Positions 11,050 to 23,682 of a DNA stretch of 64,000 nucleotides are shown here, in pieces. This stretch comes from Euphorbia lathyris. Lineage: Eukaryota; Streptophyta; Magnoliopsida; Malpighiales; Euphorbiaceae. Numbering within the stretch: the stretch's first letter is position 1; each line of letters begins with the position of its first letter. The DNA is taken from positions 24,713,501-24,777,500 of the forward strand of contig NC_088916.1 of assembly GCF_963576675.1 (NCBI RefSeq), given 5' to 3'. The notes under the pieces were generated by a model. That model was not told the DNA's origin. It searched no databases and worked only from the letters and a program-made list of their open reading frames with translations. The translations under genes and the position numbers were made by a program.

Positions 11050-11528
11050 CTAGTCAATGAATAAACAACTTGCTTTCTCTTATTAATCCTTTTCCGCAGG
11101 TGACCTGTGACTAAGTCTATTGTCATTGCCTTTTTCTTCTTTGAATTATTTTCTGATCTGTATATTTTTTTATTTGTATTTTCTAAATCTGAAAGCTACC
11201 TCAGTTTTAATTTTAATTTCTTACTCAATCCTAAATATGTATTGCTACCTTTTATTTCATTAGTCGAGTTGATTGGTGATGTTTAAAAATATTATTATTA
11301 GTATCACACGCAAATGTTCTTTTACTTAAAACATGTACATGTACAATAGGAGCTCACTCTATATTAAAATTTCAACCATGTACAGTACTATTGTCAAGAT
11401 TTAAATAATTGACTGATTATATGTCATATATATAACTTGACTCAAACCTTAACTCATAGGTAATGCACACAAATATCTTTTGTGATCATCTTTTACAATT
11501 TTTACTAGTGTAAAACTCATAGCTCAAT
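11050..11528. other. Intergenic, upstream of the GASA gene
   Basis: No coding sequence was recognised. The region is AT-rich and would hold the rest of the GASA promoter. Confidence 0.5.
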
Positions 11529-11767
11529 TGTAACGACCCGGTCCAGAGTGGGTGGCGCTGGGGTAGAAGGCATGAGCAAGGAGGGGCCCTAAGGGATGAC
11601 GATAGGGGCAAGGATGAACTGAATCCCACATCGGAAATGGAGAGGGAGTGATTGGGGCTTATTAGTAATGTGTGAATCCAATACATGCAGACGTGTTTTA
11701 AAGCTATGAGGCCCAATGTGTTGGATTTGGGCCAGAGCAGACAATATCTACATGGTATTGAGCAGGT
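11529..11767. repeat. Dispersed repeat, copy 1 (TGTAACGACCCGGTCC family)
   Basis: It starts TGTAACGACCCGGTCC, includes ATCCCACATCGGAAATGG and CGTGTTTTAAAGC, and ends around AGACAATATCTACATGG. A second, diverged copy is at 27959-28160 with the same order of blocks. No coding sequence. The class (SINE-like or terminal part of a larger element) cannot be settled from two copies. Confidence 0.6.
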
Positions 11768-12212
11768 TGATACATCAACTCTCCATGACTTCAATTTGTC
11801 GCGCTCAACTCTCTCCAATATCAACTTAATGCTTGTCACACTTGTCTCCCCCAAACTACAACTCTTTGTACCCATCTCGAATAACTTACATTCAAAGAGA
11901 AGGTGGACTTCCAGATGCGGCAAATAAGTTGAACCTAGGAAGTTCACATTAGGAAAAGGGGCCCAAGCCCATCTACATCAGGCCAACCAGTCAAAGAATT
12001 GACTCAGACTCGAAGGGAAAATAGGTCTTTTTCGGCCAAACCCTATAAATATGGGGCTCTTGGCACTCAAAAGGGGATCCATAGCTCTTTTTCTCACTTA
12101 TCTCTCTACTTCATTTTTCTATACTAACTTGACCATCAGTGTACGTAGAGGACCACTCCCGATATAGGTCTGGACAAATTTCAGACATTCGAATAGAGAT
12201 ATCAACTTTTCA
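11768..12212 (+). repeat. 5' LTR of the old gypsy element
   Basis: It matches the copy ending at 27104 through TCAAAGAGAAGGTGGACTTCC, GGGCCCAAGCCCA, a TATA region (CCTATAAATATGGGGC, about 12044-12059) and the end GATATCAACTTTTCA. It is followed after TCATT by TGGTGCGATGAGC (12217-12229), the likely primer-binding region. The left boundary is approximate. Confidence 0.65.
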
Positions 12213-12220
12213 TCATTTGG

Positions 12221-13640
12221 TGCGATGAGCGTGGATGAGAACACCCCCGAACTTTTTGCTCCATTTTCAGTAGAAGAATGGAATCACGATGGAAACTACT
12301 CCCCAGAGTCACCCCTACTAAGGAGATCCTTGGAACTAATAGGCAGAAACAAGACAAAGAAAACCTTATCGCCCTATAGAATTTGGAGGAACGTGTCTTT
12401 GTCGAGGCAGACTCAGATGAAACTAGAAACCCTGATATGAAGCAAACAGAAACCCTCTAAGACTTCCAAACGGTGCAAGCTCCATACATCGAGACACATT
12501 GCTAGATAATAGAAACTCAAAGGATATTCAGGAGGAAAATTGAAAGCTATGATAATTCCTCCAAGCCAAAAACTCACCCATATAAGAAGCACCATCGGTA
12601 GAACCAGACCGTCGGGCCAAATGTAATGACGAACTCTCTATGGGATGCCATTCCTTATGTGGGCATGCTACTTTGGGCGCTCACCGAGTGCCCAAGACCA
12701 TAGAGGAGGCATCCGTAGAAAAGAAGCAGGCTTGAGAGGCATAGTTTCAAATGTTCCTAGACAAAAAAGGTTCTAAGCGAGGCTATTGAGGGAAAGATCA
12801 CGTCTAATAAGACCCCCTAGCCCAGTGAATCATCGAGTCTAGCTTTCCGAAGAACTGGAAAAACCTCAAATTTCTACGTATACAGGTATTGATGACCCAA
12901 TGAACATTGCACCACTTTCATGAGCATGATCAACTTGTACTTTAAGAAAGATCATGTGATGTGTAAGGTCTTCTTAACAACCTTGATTATTGTGGCCCAA
13001 GAATGGTACCGAGGACTAGAGTCAAAGTCCATTGATTCCTTTAACCTCTTGAAAGACCTTTTTGTGGCTAGTTCATAGGGGTTGTGAAAGATACGAAGAT
13101 AAGCTCCAACCTCAACGACGTCTACCAATGCACTGTCGATCCTTTGAGAAGCTACCTCGCCCGCTTCCACCATATTTCCTCACAAGTAAAATCATTGAAT
13201 CTAAAGGTAGCCATTGACTCCCTCACTAAAAAAACCACATGTGAACCCCTCAACAGAAGTTATATATCAATCTCCCCCAGTCTCTCCAACAGAAGTTAGC
13301 GGTCAGACAAAGCTTCATTTATTACCATGAAAGCATGAGACCGATGGATTATGTAGAAACGAGATGTGCCAAGCAGTCCATTACTTTGAGGATTCATGAC
13401 CATCACAACACCAAGAGCCTCCCACCAATCCATACCGACCCTATTTGTCATCGAAGATTTCCAAACAGGCTCTGAAGTTCAGATTGGAAAGGACAAGTAC
13501 TGCAAGTACCATAAACGGGAGGGGCAAAACACAGACAAATGCAAACACTTCTCTAAGGAAGTTGAAAAACTGCTTTTATAGGGCCCATGAACAAGAACGG
13601 GTCTCCAATAAAAGGAAACTTAAGATGAGCGGGAATTAAC
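12221..13640 (+). pseudogene. Old gypsy gag, degenerate
   Basis: A gag start is seen at 12225 (MSVDENTPELFAPFSVEEW), with a stop at 12440 and several frame changes after it. The stretch 13084-13220 keeps a retrotransposon gag pattern (DPLRSYLARFHHISSQV). Region 13396-13580 keeps a zinc-finger-like segment (KYCKYHKREGQNTDKCKHF) of the kind found at the end of gypsy gag. It cannot make a functional capsid protein. Confidence 0.7.
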
Positions 13641-13840
13641 CTTTCATATGGATTGGAAGAAAATTTTTGTGATACCAAAAGGAGGTACAAGTCATTAGGG
13701 AAAGAGCCCCCGTATATATAAAAGATTCACCCCGCAAAAAATAAACTAAAGGGACTAATTGACGAGTCCCCCCCCCCAATCAATTAACCATCCTTTATGC
13801 ACTCCCAGAGCGAGGCCCTAATCCCCTCCCTCCCCACTAA

Positions 13841-16570
13841 GATCCTTGTTGACACAAGCAGCTTGGTGAATGACGGTTGCCGAATCCACCAAAAATAATT
13901 AATACTTCACAGACCTAGTTACAGGCTTGCACAAGGGTAAGTAAAGGTCGTACCCAAAGGATTAATACTGATCTAATCATAAATATAACCAAGCAATTAA
14001 CAAAAAGTAAATAGGGGGAGTTTGAATAGGTTGATTTACTAAATTAGCAAAAGTAATCAAAATAGAATTTGGATTGAATGTAAATATTAAATAAGACTTC
14101 AGTTAAGGGATCCTCAGGCAAAGATTTCAGTTAGTCTTGATCATTGACGGAAAAGATTATTCATCCAAATCAAGTATCGGATTAGTTTGGGATATTCTTC
14201 TGTATTACTGAATTAGCTAAGTAAGACTATAACTAATCCTTAATTAACGAATAATCTCACCTCAGCGGCTAAGATTCAACCCGTTAACAGCATTATGAAA
14301 TAGAAGAACCTAATCTAAGCCAACCGATTCTCAGCTATATCGATTCAGAAACCTAATTAATTATTCACTTGATATGATAAAATTGAACCTTGATGTATTA
14401 ATGTCACGTGGAGGAATTTCAGATGTCAATCTGATTTTGTCTTCGAATACATTCCAAGATTCGATTTTATGTTCTCAATTACCACTTGCTTTGATTCAAC
14501 TAAACAATGACTCGTTGATTATATAGTTTAACCAAATAGTTGTATGTCAATTTATTCAATGAATAATAGGTTGTTATCATTCAAATGTAAACTAATAATT
14601 GGGGTGAAATCCCTAAGCACAGTGAATAAGTAAATGATACGAATAAAGAAGAATGACAGAAGTAGAACGATCTCACAGAACTTGAAGAATCCTACCTTTG
14701 AATTAACCCTTAACCAAAAATAAGGATTTAGCTATGAATAGCCATGAAGAACAATCTGTATCTATTTTCAAGAGAGAACAAATGATTACTGAAAAATAAA
14801 AATCTAAAAAGAACTTTTTTTTTCCAATAACGTAAATCAGGCTTTTTGTAGAAAAAAGCCTCTCCTAAAAATTAGCTAACAAAAATAGTTTGTTTTAAAC
14901 ACAATCAAGATATTTTCTAATATGTCATGTCTCCTAATTTTGTGCATGCTTAGTCATTCCCAACTGTCCAGGTTCATTCTTGATAGAATAAGGGAGAGTC
15001 TTGATCAATTCTGGAATCTGCAATTCCCGAAATCCTTAGTCTTGGGCAAGACTAACTTTATCTTCGTTTCAGCTCCTCCGAATCAGCTCCAAATTTCCTT
15101 TTAGTCCAAATTTGTTTCAACTTAAGTCCAATTCTGCTTCTTTTAATCATTTGAGTCCTATGGAGATAAATCATACCAAAACAAGCAATAACACCCAAAA
15201 TAACACTAAATCAATTAAATAACCTAGCAATAAAGTGGACATTAGCACTAAAGTGGACATTTGAACGTTGAATTGGACACTTATCAGTGAACCTCGTCTC
15301 TTGGTTTGCTCTATCATGGTTGAAATTCAAAAAAAAAGTCTAGGAGAAGGAAATTTTCCCCTAGTGCGTTTATTCGACATAGATGTATTAGTCTTGGGAC
15401 TCATCTTGCTCCCGTTCATCTTTGAGAAAGAGCTGAACTTGGTCAAAGTCCAGGCCGAGTGGGTCATGGTACATATATTGTTGGCTTACAATTCCATCAT
15501 GGGGAGATCACTCATTTCAAGAATCTTCACCACCATCGACATCGGCAACCTCACATTCACTCTCCCTAGCACTTAAGGGCCCTCACTACAACGGAAGACA
15601 GATAATTAGTAGGGCGATATAGTGGACCTCAACCACATCCAAAAAATTATATTGGTGATTGAAAAATTGGGAGCCTTAATGATCTCTATGGGTACACACC
15701 TCACCCTCTAGAACCACTAAAGACTTTTGCCTGAACAATGACCACATCTGAAGATGGGGACACAACTATTCCCGACCCTGGAACACAACATCAAAGGAGT
15801 CCTGGCTGAGCATGTCGATGTCTTTGTGTGGACCACCTATAACATCATTGGGCTCTCATCCAACCACACCACACACCGATTGGACATCAAATCCTCATAA
15901 GTTTTGGCCATGCAAAAGAAGCACCTCTACTATAGGGACAATCAATAAGCAATCAAGGCGGAAATAGACAAACTAATAGATGTAGTTTTCAATAAAGAAA
16001 TGCATTACCCCATTTTGGCTCTCAAATGCATGGCTTGTAAAGAATAGCAATGGGAAATACCACATGTGTGTGGATTTTAGTGGCCTTAATTAAGATTGTC
16101 TCAATTATTGTTATCCACTACCCAAATATCGACTAGTTATTCGACCAGGCAAATGATCGCAAAATTATGTCTGTTTTTTACACAATCGCGAGATATTAGC
16201 AAATCCTAATGCACCCAAGTATAATTTATGCCCTCGATAGAATAATGTTATGATCTCCCCAAGTACAATCCTACGAGATACCACTAACAAGCATGCACTT
16301 AGGGATGCAACTGAGAGCATCAAATAATATAACTTCAATTCCATCCTCATCGTTATCTCCTACAAACAGAAGGTCGCCCAATACTATAACTAATGCATCC
16401 CTGCTCGACCGTTCAAAGTCAGTGATATGGTCTTACGCGACACCACAACATCAAAATCACTATTAAAAAAGATAAAGTTGGGAAAGAATAAAAAGGTCCT
16501 TATCTTGTCTCAAAAACCATAGAAAGGTCTTTATAGTAAACACGGTCTACATATTTTCCTGTCTAATAGG
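13841..16570 (+). pseudogene. Old gypsy pol remnants: protease, reverse transcriptase, integrase tail
   Basis: Bases before 13866 encode ILVDTSSLVN, a damaged aspartic protease active site (usually DTG/DSG). After the 1.4-kb solo LTR the protease frame continues at 15287-15576 (AYNSIMGRSLISR). Reverse transcriptase remains are seen at about 15800-16130 (DVFVWTTYNIIGL, HRLDIKSS, then a VCGF piece of the VCVDF motif), with several stops. A piece near 16360-16540 encodes FKVSDMVLRD and GPYLVSKT, the end of integrase. Most of RT, RNase H and the integrase core are missing between about 16130 and 16360. Confidence 0.7.
13871..15286 (-). repeat. Solo LTR inside the old gypsy protease region (1416 bp)
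   Basis: The insertion has TG...CA ends and perfect 5-bp target duplications, GTGAA at 13866-13870 and 15287-15291. It contains no coding sequence, primer-binding site or internal region, so it is a solo LTR left by recombination of a full element. Its left end, read on the minus strand (GGTACGACCTTTACTTACCC ... GGCAACCGTCA), resembles the 3' ends of the LTRs at 51701-53268, so minus is the likely orientation. Confidence 0.85.
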
Positions 16571-18585
16571 TGTTGGGGTTTTGTGTCATATAGTCAATTG
16601 TTGCAGGATACAAACTTATTGTAAATGAATTGTTCTTTATATCATTTGTTTTAATGAGATATATGTTTTATAACTATATAAAGGCAATCCCTTTTAAGCA
16701 CTAAATAAAGTCTAATAAAAGGAAATCCGTAAGTTTGTTTAAAGTGATTATAAAGTGTTCATACAAGCATGAAGTGAGACAAAACTTTATAATAAACTAA
16801 TAAACTTAAAACCACCCCAAGTCAAGTGATATATTTAGGATTGATATATCACAGTTGAGACTTGTATGTAACAATGTCTTCTGTCCGACAGAAAGCTGAT
16901 CTCACAAGCTTCACATATATAGATATCTGGACAGTTACATAGATCCGGTGCAACGTTGTTCATTAGGATTGGGGATCCGATTTGAGATAACAGGATGGGT
17001 AGAGTCATCCTTGTCAACTGTTCATCTCATTGGTATTAATAGGTATAACTAATCCTCAGACTCAAAGGAATGTTAATTGGTCATCCTGAATTACTGAATG
17101 TGAGACTTTGATCATGTGGTCCCACGATCCTTAACAGAGATGACTCTAGGGTGTGAACTGCAAAGGTTGGGTGTCACAGGAAGTAATTTCAGGGTAGTTA
17201 TACATTGGATTGAGCATTTATCACTCCCGATTAATGGGAGATACATCCAAGGATCGCTTGTGGAAGACTCGACTCTAAACCCTTGCAAGGTGATAGCTTA
17301 AGAGTAGAAATTCGGATTTCACTTAACCTATCTTTTTGAGTTGACTCGGCCAATAACAAGTAAAACGAACGTCTCGCTATATGTGACTTGACATTACCCA
17401 TAGTCATAAGATTCAGTTCAAGGATGTAGTTGATAAAGGATCGTATTATACCGTAACTAATACGGAAGGGTTAACGACAGAATCAACCTGTCTTCTTAAC
17501 GGACTCTGGGGGAATGATTACGGACTTGCCAATAACATACTCTGTACATCATTCCGTTATGCAAGGGATTAAATATAATTCTTGAAGAAATTAATTTAAT
17601 AGGTTGCATACGGCCAGAAGTAGTAAGGACCTAATGGATCACACATAAGACTTGGAACCAAAAGAGAGATGGATATGATTAATAGATGGAAGCCCAATTG
17701 AGCCCAGTAAGGCCCATTTATATAGAGGGAGCCGAAATTTATATATAGAAATAAGGAATTATTTTAATTCCATTAATCCTAATTTGATTAGGTTTGTGAA
17801 TTAAATTAATTAAGAGATAATTAAGTTAGGAGTTTTAATTAGATTAATATACTCCTATTATTATCCAATTAGGTTATTTATTATTATCCTAAATGTATTT
17901 GATATATTATAAGATAATAATTAGGAATCCTATTCCGAATGAAATTCCTATTAAGTAACCTATTCCTATCTAACTAGGGTTTAGATACAAGCGACTATTT
18001 CGAAATTGCTTAAGAGAGAGAGAAAAGAATTCTATTCCCAAGTTCGTGAACAAGAATTTATACGGCATTCCATCGATTGATTAATCTTATTCATCCCTCT
18101 TTCTCTTTGATCTTGTGTTGGTTTATTAGAGGCAATCTATTTTGGTTGCATCTCATAAGGGTTGATTCTAACTTAATCTCACTGTGTTCACGAAAGAAGG
18201 AAAAACAATCAAAAGGGAGAAATTCGTTTTTCTTCGCCTACATCAGGTCAGTTCACTATTTCGAGGATTCCCGGAGATTGAACCGTCGGATCGTCGCGAT
18301 TTTTGGACAGTAGTTTCTAGACATATTCTTCCACGTTTCCACCGAAGGGATTGTCGTTCGGAGGTCTGGAAGGTCTGTTTCGGATAGGGGCAGATTGGTA
18401 AACAGTTTACATCTCCTTTGAAGTTGTGGGCACTTCGTTTGCAACGGTAGATTCATCATCGAAAGGTATTTCTTCTTATCCCTCTTTATATGAAATAACG
18501 ATTAACGGATCCTATGGTTAAAAGGAAGTAGGCTAAAATTTTTTTTTATATTTCCGCTGCTATACCTTAGCCTTAATTTCCTTCA
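16571..18585 (+). repeat. 5' LTR of copia B (2015 bp)
   Basis: The LTR runs from TGTTGGGG to CCTTCA. Compared with the 3' LTR it lacks about 58 bp near 17998 (the segment present at about 25110-25167, which includes the TATATATACC promoter-like motif). The junction now reads CAAGCGACTATTTCGAAATT. About 23 single-base differences from the 3' LTR were counted by eye. Confidence 0.93.
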
Positions 18586-18586
18586 G

Positions 18587-18599
18587 TGGTATCAGAGCC
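18587..18599 (+). other. Primer-binding site of copia B (initiator tRNA-Met)
   Basis: TGGTATCAGAGCC lies one base after the LTR end and is complementary to the 3' end of plant initiator tRNA-Met, the primer used by most plant copia elements. Confidence 0.9.
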
Positions 18600-20164
18600 A
18601 TCGTTAAATCCGTTATTTCATATATGAAAATATAGAAGTTTTCAATAGGATTGAATAAATATTTATGGTTAGGATTAATTGATAAATAGTATTGATTGAT
18701 TAATTCTAAAGATAAATAAAGTTTTGATTAATTGTTAATTAAAACTGATTATGCTTATGTTCCTAATTATTTCGGTTGATAATCATTATAACAAAATCTA
18801 TTAGTTTTATAGTTAGGTTGATAAAATTAGTTTTATTAATTCTAAATGATAAAACGGAAATCTATTGTAGATTATCCTATTTCTGAAAACCGTTTTAAAT
18901 TTGTTTTAGAATGTTTTCAGAAATTAATAGTTTTCTGTTTTGATTATCGAATGAATAATTCGTTTAAATGTTTGTTTTTACCAATATGTAAATCAAAGTG
19001 TTAAATGAATTAAAATCAAAATAAATGGGACGAGCATAATCAACGTTTTATATGGTTATATTAATCTAAGGATTAATATAAAGATACAAAACGATTAGAA
19101 GTAAAATTGGATGAAAGTTAATTTGACGAGTTAATGTGATTAACCTAAATATTACATAAGCCGATTATGTAATCAACCAATTAAATTTATTTAATTGAGT
19201 CTATGCATGTTTGGAGTTATGGACATATTTGGACTCTCTTTTAGTCTTTTGGTATTTTTGAAATAGGGTCTGCGCGTCCTGCCTTTCTACTATCTATTGT
19301 AATTTCTCCTCTCATCTGATTCCCTTCAATTCAATTGAAGTTTTCTTATAGTAGTATAAAAATTAATATGTAATTTCAAGGCGTCATGGAGAAGACGGAG
19401 GACCTAAAGAGAAATATGTAATAGTTAGTATTTCTTTAGGTTTGGCCTTTTATTCCGTCTCTGGCTCGACGGAATAATTTAGATGATATGTCCATAACGC
19501 CAATGTATGTGAATGTATGTATGTCTGATGTATGCTAAAGCAAATCAAGACTAAGTTAGATTATGAGACTTAAATAAAATCCCTTGTTAAAAAGTTAAGT
19601 AAATAAGCAAGTTATTAAAATCGGTTGCCCCTCCCTAATATTATAATTCAGCCGGCAGTACTGGGGGCCTTTGGGTTGTTGGCTAAAGTCAAGCTCGGGG
19701 TCTTATGGTAACACCTGGATTATCGAAAATCGTTCTTTCATGAATATGGGGTAATACTTAAATTAGATTATGATAATTGGATGAGCAAACTCATGTTGTC
19801 ATAAACTAATGGGCAAAATGGTTGGGATTAATATGAATGACATATTAGTTACTAATGTGGTTAGTAACCCAATAACCTAGGAATCACATTCGAGATGTGA
19901 TTGATTGTATGAATCTACCTAACAAATGGGACTAGCTTGTTGGCTAAAGTCAAGGCGAAATCTCAGGAGTTAGGATCCTAGCTCACTAAAGGATTTGTGA
20001 AATTCTTCGAATTAATATGGAGGGTTATTAATTTGGAAAAATAGTGGGAGCAATCTGAAATAAATTAAAAGGCCTATAATTTTAGATTCTTATACTTTAA
20101 AGCAAATGAATAACATACGTCTACTCTTTCTCACTCTCAAGTTTAATTAAACACTCTTAAAATC
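18600..20164 (+). other. Untranslated leader of copia B
   Basis: This 1.56-kb stretch lies between the primer-binding site and gag. It has no long frame and is AT-rich. AGTACTGGGGGCC and repeated GTTGGCTAAAGTCAAG (19679 and 19940) are present. It would hold packaging and dimerisation signals, which cannot be pinpointed. Confidence 0.7.
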
Positions 20165-20917
20165 ATGACTAACACCAATCTGCAAAATATACTTACCGAT
20201 AATAAGTTGAATAGTTCAAACTTCACCGACTGTTTTCGTAACCTCAAAATCGTTTTGAAGTTCGATAAAAATAGGGTATGTATTTGATACATCGATACCC
20301 CCTATCCCTGAGGATGATGCTCCCAATCGATGCTTATTAGAAGCACAAGGCTGATGACGATCATGCCGGATGCATCATACTTGCATCGATGACATCGGAA
20401 TTACAAAGGCAACTATGCATGTTCCATCATCATGCACCTAAAGGAATTGTTTGGGAAACAGACCAGGTGCGAACGCTACGAGATATCCAAGATGCTATAT
20501 CGTAGTAGGATGCAAGAGGGCACATCTGTCATGACACATTGTGTCAAGATGATTGGCTACATTACCAAACTTTCTAATATTGGATTTGCGATGGATAACG
20601 AATTGAGCATAGACTTAATTCTTCAATCCCTCCTAGAGAGTTATTCACAGTTCATTATGAACTATCAGATGAATGACTTGCAAACCTCTTTTGAAGAGCT
20701 TGCAAATATGCTCAAGTCAGTTGAGCCCAATATAAAGAAAGGTAAGAAAGCCGTTCCCAACAAAACTAAGGGAAAGGAAGTGAAGAAGCCCAAAGGAGAG
20801 TGCCACTTCTGTGGTGAAGAAAGGCATTGGAAAAGAAACTGTTTGGTGTACCTAGCTACCCTCAAAGAAGGGAAAAAACCGGTACTCCAACATCTGGTAT
20901 GTTCTATATTTCGATAA
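20165..20917 (+). pseudogene. copia B gag, broken
   Basis: The start is ATG at 20165 (MTNTNLQNILTDNKLN...), with a stop after about 40 codons (TGA near 20288). The frame is regained at 20432-20917, where the capsid region and the zinc knuckle CHFCGEERHWKRNC (C-x2-C-x4-H-x4-C) are intact. Right after the knuckle the sequence jumps into mid-pol (near 20898), so the end of gag and all of protease are deleted. Confidence 0.85.
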
Positions 20918-23668
20918 AGAACAAACATTGCGATTTTTATAGAGATGGGATTTTCTATTTTTCAGGAATATCACAAAATGGGATTTATGTGTTAGATTTC
21001 TGCTTTCGCAATTGATACCAAAAGACATAAGCTAGATAATTCAACTTGCTTGTGGGATTGTCATATAAACAAGAGACGCATACTAAAAGCTACATTCAGA
21101 TGGGCTTATAGATCCAATCGATTCTGAATCATTGGAAACATGCGAATCGTGTTTAAAAGGTAAGATGACAAAGACACCCTTTAGCAATAAAGGTGAGCGT
21201 GTATAGACACTCTAGGACTCATTCATTCAGATGTATGTGGTCCTATGTCAGTCCAAGCAATAGGAGGATTCAGATACTTCATTAGCTTCATAGATGATCA
21301 TACTCGCTATGGTTATATCTACTTGATGAGGCAAAAATCAGAAGCTTTTGACAAGTTCAAATGCTTCAAGAATGAAGTGGAAAATCAATTAGGAAAGAAA
21401 ATAAAAACACTTCGATCTGATCGAGGTGGCGAATATCTTTCTGATGATTTTCTGAATTATCTAACTGAATGTGGGATATGCTCACAATGGACACCTCCCT
21501 ATACACCACAACACAATGGTGTATCCGAGAGGAGAAACCGTACCCTATTAGATATGGTACGATCTATGATGAGCATGGCCTTACTTCCAAAGACGTTCTA
21601 GAGCTATGCCTTAAAAACTGCCCTCTTCACCCTGAACCGAGTACCAACCAAATCCGCTGTTTCCACACCATATGAATTGTTCGTTGGTAAGAAACTCGTG
21701 TTCTCGTTCATGAGAGTATGGGGTTGTTCAGCATATGTCAAACGCGTTGCGTCCGACAAATTAGATTCTAAATCTGATAAATGTTTCTTCATTGGATATC
21801 CTATGGAAACCATAGGGTATTACTTCTATCATCCAGATGATCAGAAAGTAATAGTATCCAAACACGCAACCTTCTTAGAGAAAGAGTTTCTCGAAGAAAC
21901 ACAAAAGGGAAGCGTGATTGAACTCGACGAAGTTCAAGAGGAAGAAACAACGACTGAAACAACAAAAGCGGTTGAGGTACCCGAAGAAGTCCCATTAGAT
22001 GAGACTCCAGTGGCACCTATTCGTAGATCACGAAGAGTTCGTGAACTCCCAGTTAGATATGGTTTTCTAGTGGGAGATGATGACGAGGTTCCCGTGTTAG
22101 ACAACGAACCCGAAAACTACGAAGAGGCTCTTAATAGTCCAGATTCTAAAGCATGGCTTGAGGCCATGGATTCCATGTATACTAACCAAGTTTGGACTTT
22201 GGTTGATCCACCCGAAGGGATAAAACCCATAGGGTGCAGATGCATCTTCAAAAAGAAGACTGACATGGATGGAAAGGTTAGCACCTACAAGGCTAGGTTG
22301 GTAGCGAAAGGATATCGTCAAAAACAAGGTGTTGATTATGACGAAACCTTCTCTCCCGTTGCTATGTCCAAATCAATCAGAATCATGCTTGCAATTGCCG
22401 CTCATCTTGATTATGAGATTTGGCAAATGGATGTGAAAACAGCTTTCCTAAACGGAAACCTGCTTGAGGATGTATACATGATGCAACCTGAAGGTTTCAT
22501 ATCAAAGGATGCAAATAAAGTTGGCAAACTTCAGAGATCCATTTATGGACTCAAGCAAGCATCTAGAAGCTGGAACAAGCGTTTTGACGAAACCATAAAA
22601 CAATTTGGTTTCGAACAAAATTGCGAAGAAGCTTGCATTTACAAGAAAGCAAGTGGGAGCTCTATAGCATTTCTCATACTATATGTGGACGATATACTGT
22701 TAATGGGAAATGACATTGCTCTTTTACAGTCAGTGAAAATATGGTTATCCGGTAACTTCTCAATGAAAGACCTCGGTGAAGCAACCTATATACTTGGTAT
22801 AAAGATCTATAGGGATAGATCACGTAGACTGCTTGGTCTTTCACAGGCTACATACATTGAAAAGGTGCTAAATCGGTTTAGCATGCTTGAATCGAAACGA
22901 GGTAACTTACCCATGGTACATGGAGTAAAGTTAAACAATCATCAATGTCCTAAAACTAATGATGACAAACGACGCATGGCTGTAGTCCCGTACGCCAGCG
23001 CGATCGGTTCGATTATGTATGCTACGGTATGCACTAGACCCGACGTAGCGTTCGCGTTATTTGTAACGAGTCGTTACCAAGGGAATCCGGGAGACGAGCA
23101 CTGGATTTCCGTCAAGAACATTCTTAAGTACTTGAGAAGAACTAAAGATATGTTTCTAGTGTACGGAGAAGGAGATCTGAAAATACAAGGATTTTCAGAC
23201 GCTAGTCATCTCACAGATGAGAATGATTTTAAATCCCAATCAGGATACCTGTTTATCCTAAATGGGGGCGCGGTCAGTTGGAAAAGTTCCAAGCAGGGAA
23301 GCGTAGCTTTCTCTACGACCGAGTCAGAGTACATCGCTGCTGCGGAAGCAGCAAAGGAAGCAGTTTGGATTAGAAAGTTCATTACAGAACTAGGTGTGGT
23401 GCCTGACATTGTCAATCCCATTACTCTGTACTGTGATAACAATGGAGTCATTGCGCAAGCAAAGGAACCACGGTCTCATAATGCATCCAAGCACTACCTA
23501 AAGCGATACCACATCATTAGAGAGATTGTGGCTAGAGGAGATGTGAGAATAGAAAGAGTACCTACAGAGGACAACGTTGGAGATCCGTTGACAAAGCCTT
23601 TAACCCAGAAAGTACATGATCATCATTTAACTTCTACTGGGATAAGTTTTAGAAACAATTGGCTTTAG
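20898..23668 (+). pseudogene. copia B pol: truncated, protease absent, frameshifts and a stop
   Basis: It starts inside the segment before GAG-pre-integrase (YISIKNKHCDFYRDG). Compared with copia A it has a frame change near 21003, loss of about 9 bases near 21061 (part of the HCRLGH motif), one extra base near 21087, one lost base near 21204 and a TAG at 21599-21601 where copia A has TGG. From 21677 to 23668 the frame is open: end of integrase, reverse transcriptase with YVDD at 22682-22693, and RNase H to the end, without the stop copia A has. Four codons are missing near 22170. The integrase core keeps SDRGGEY and VSERRN, but no complete protein can be made. Confidence 0.92.
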
Positions 23669-23682
23669 TCCAAGTGGGAGTA

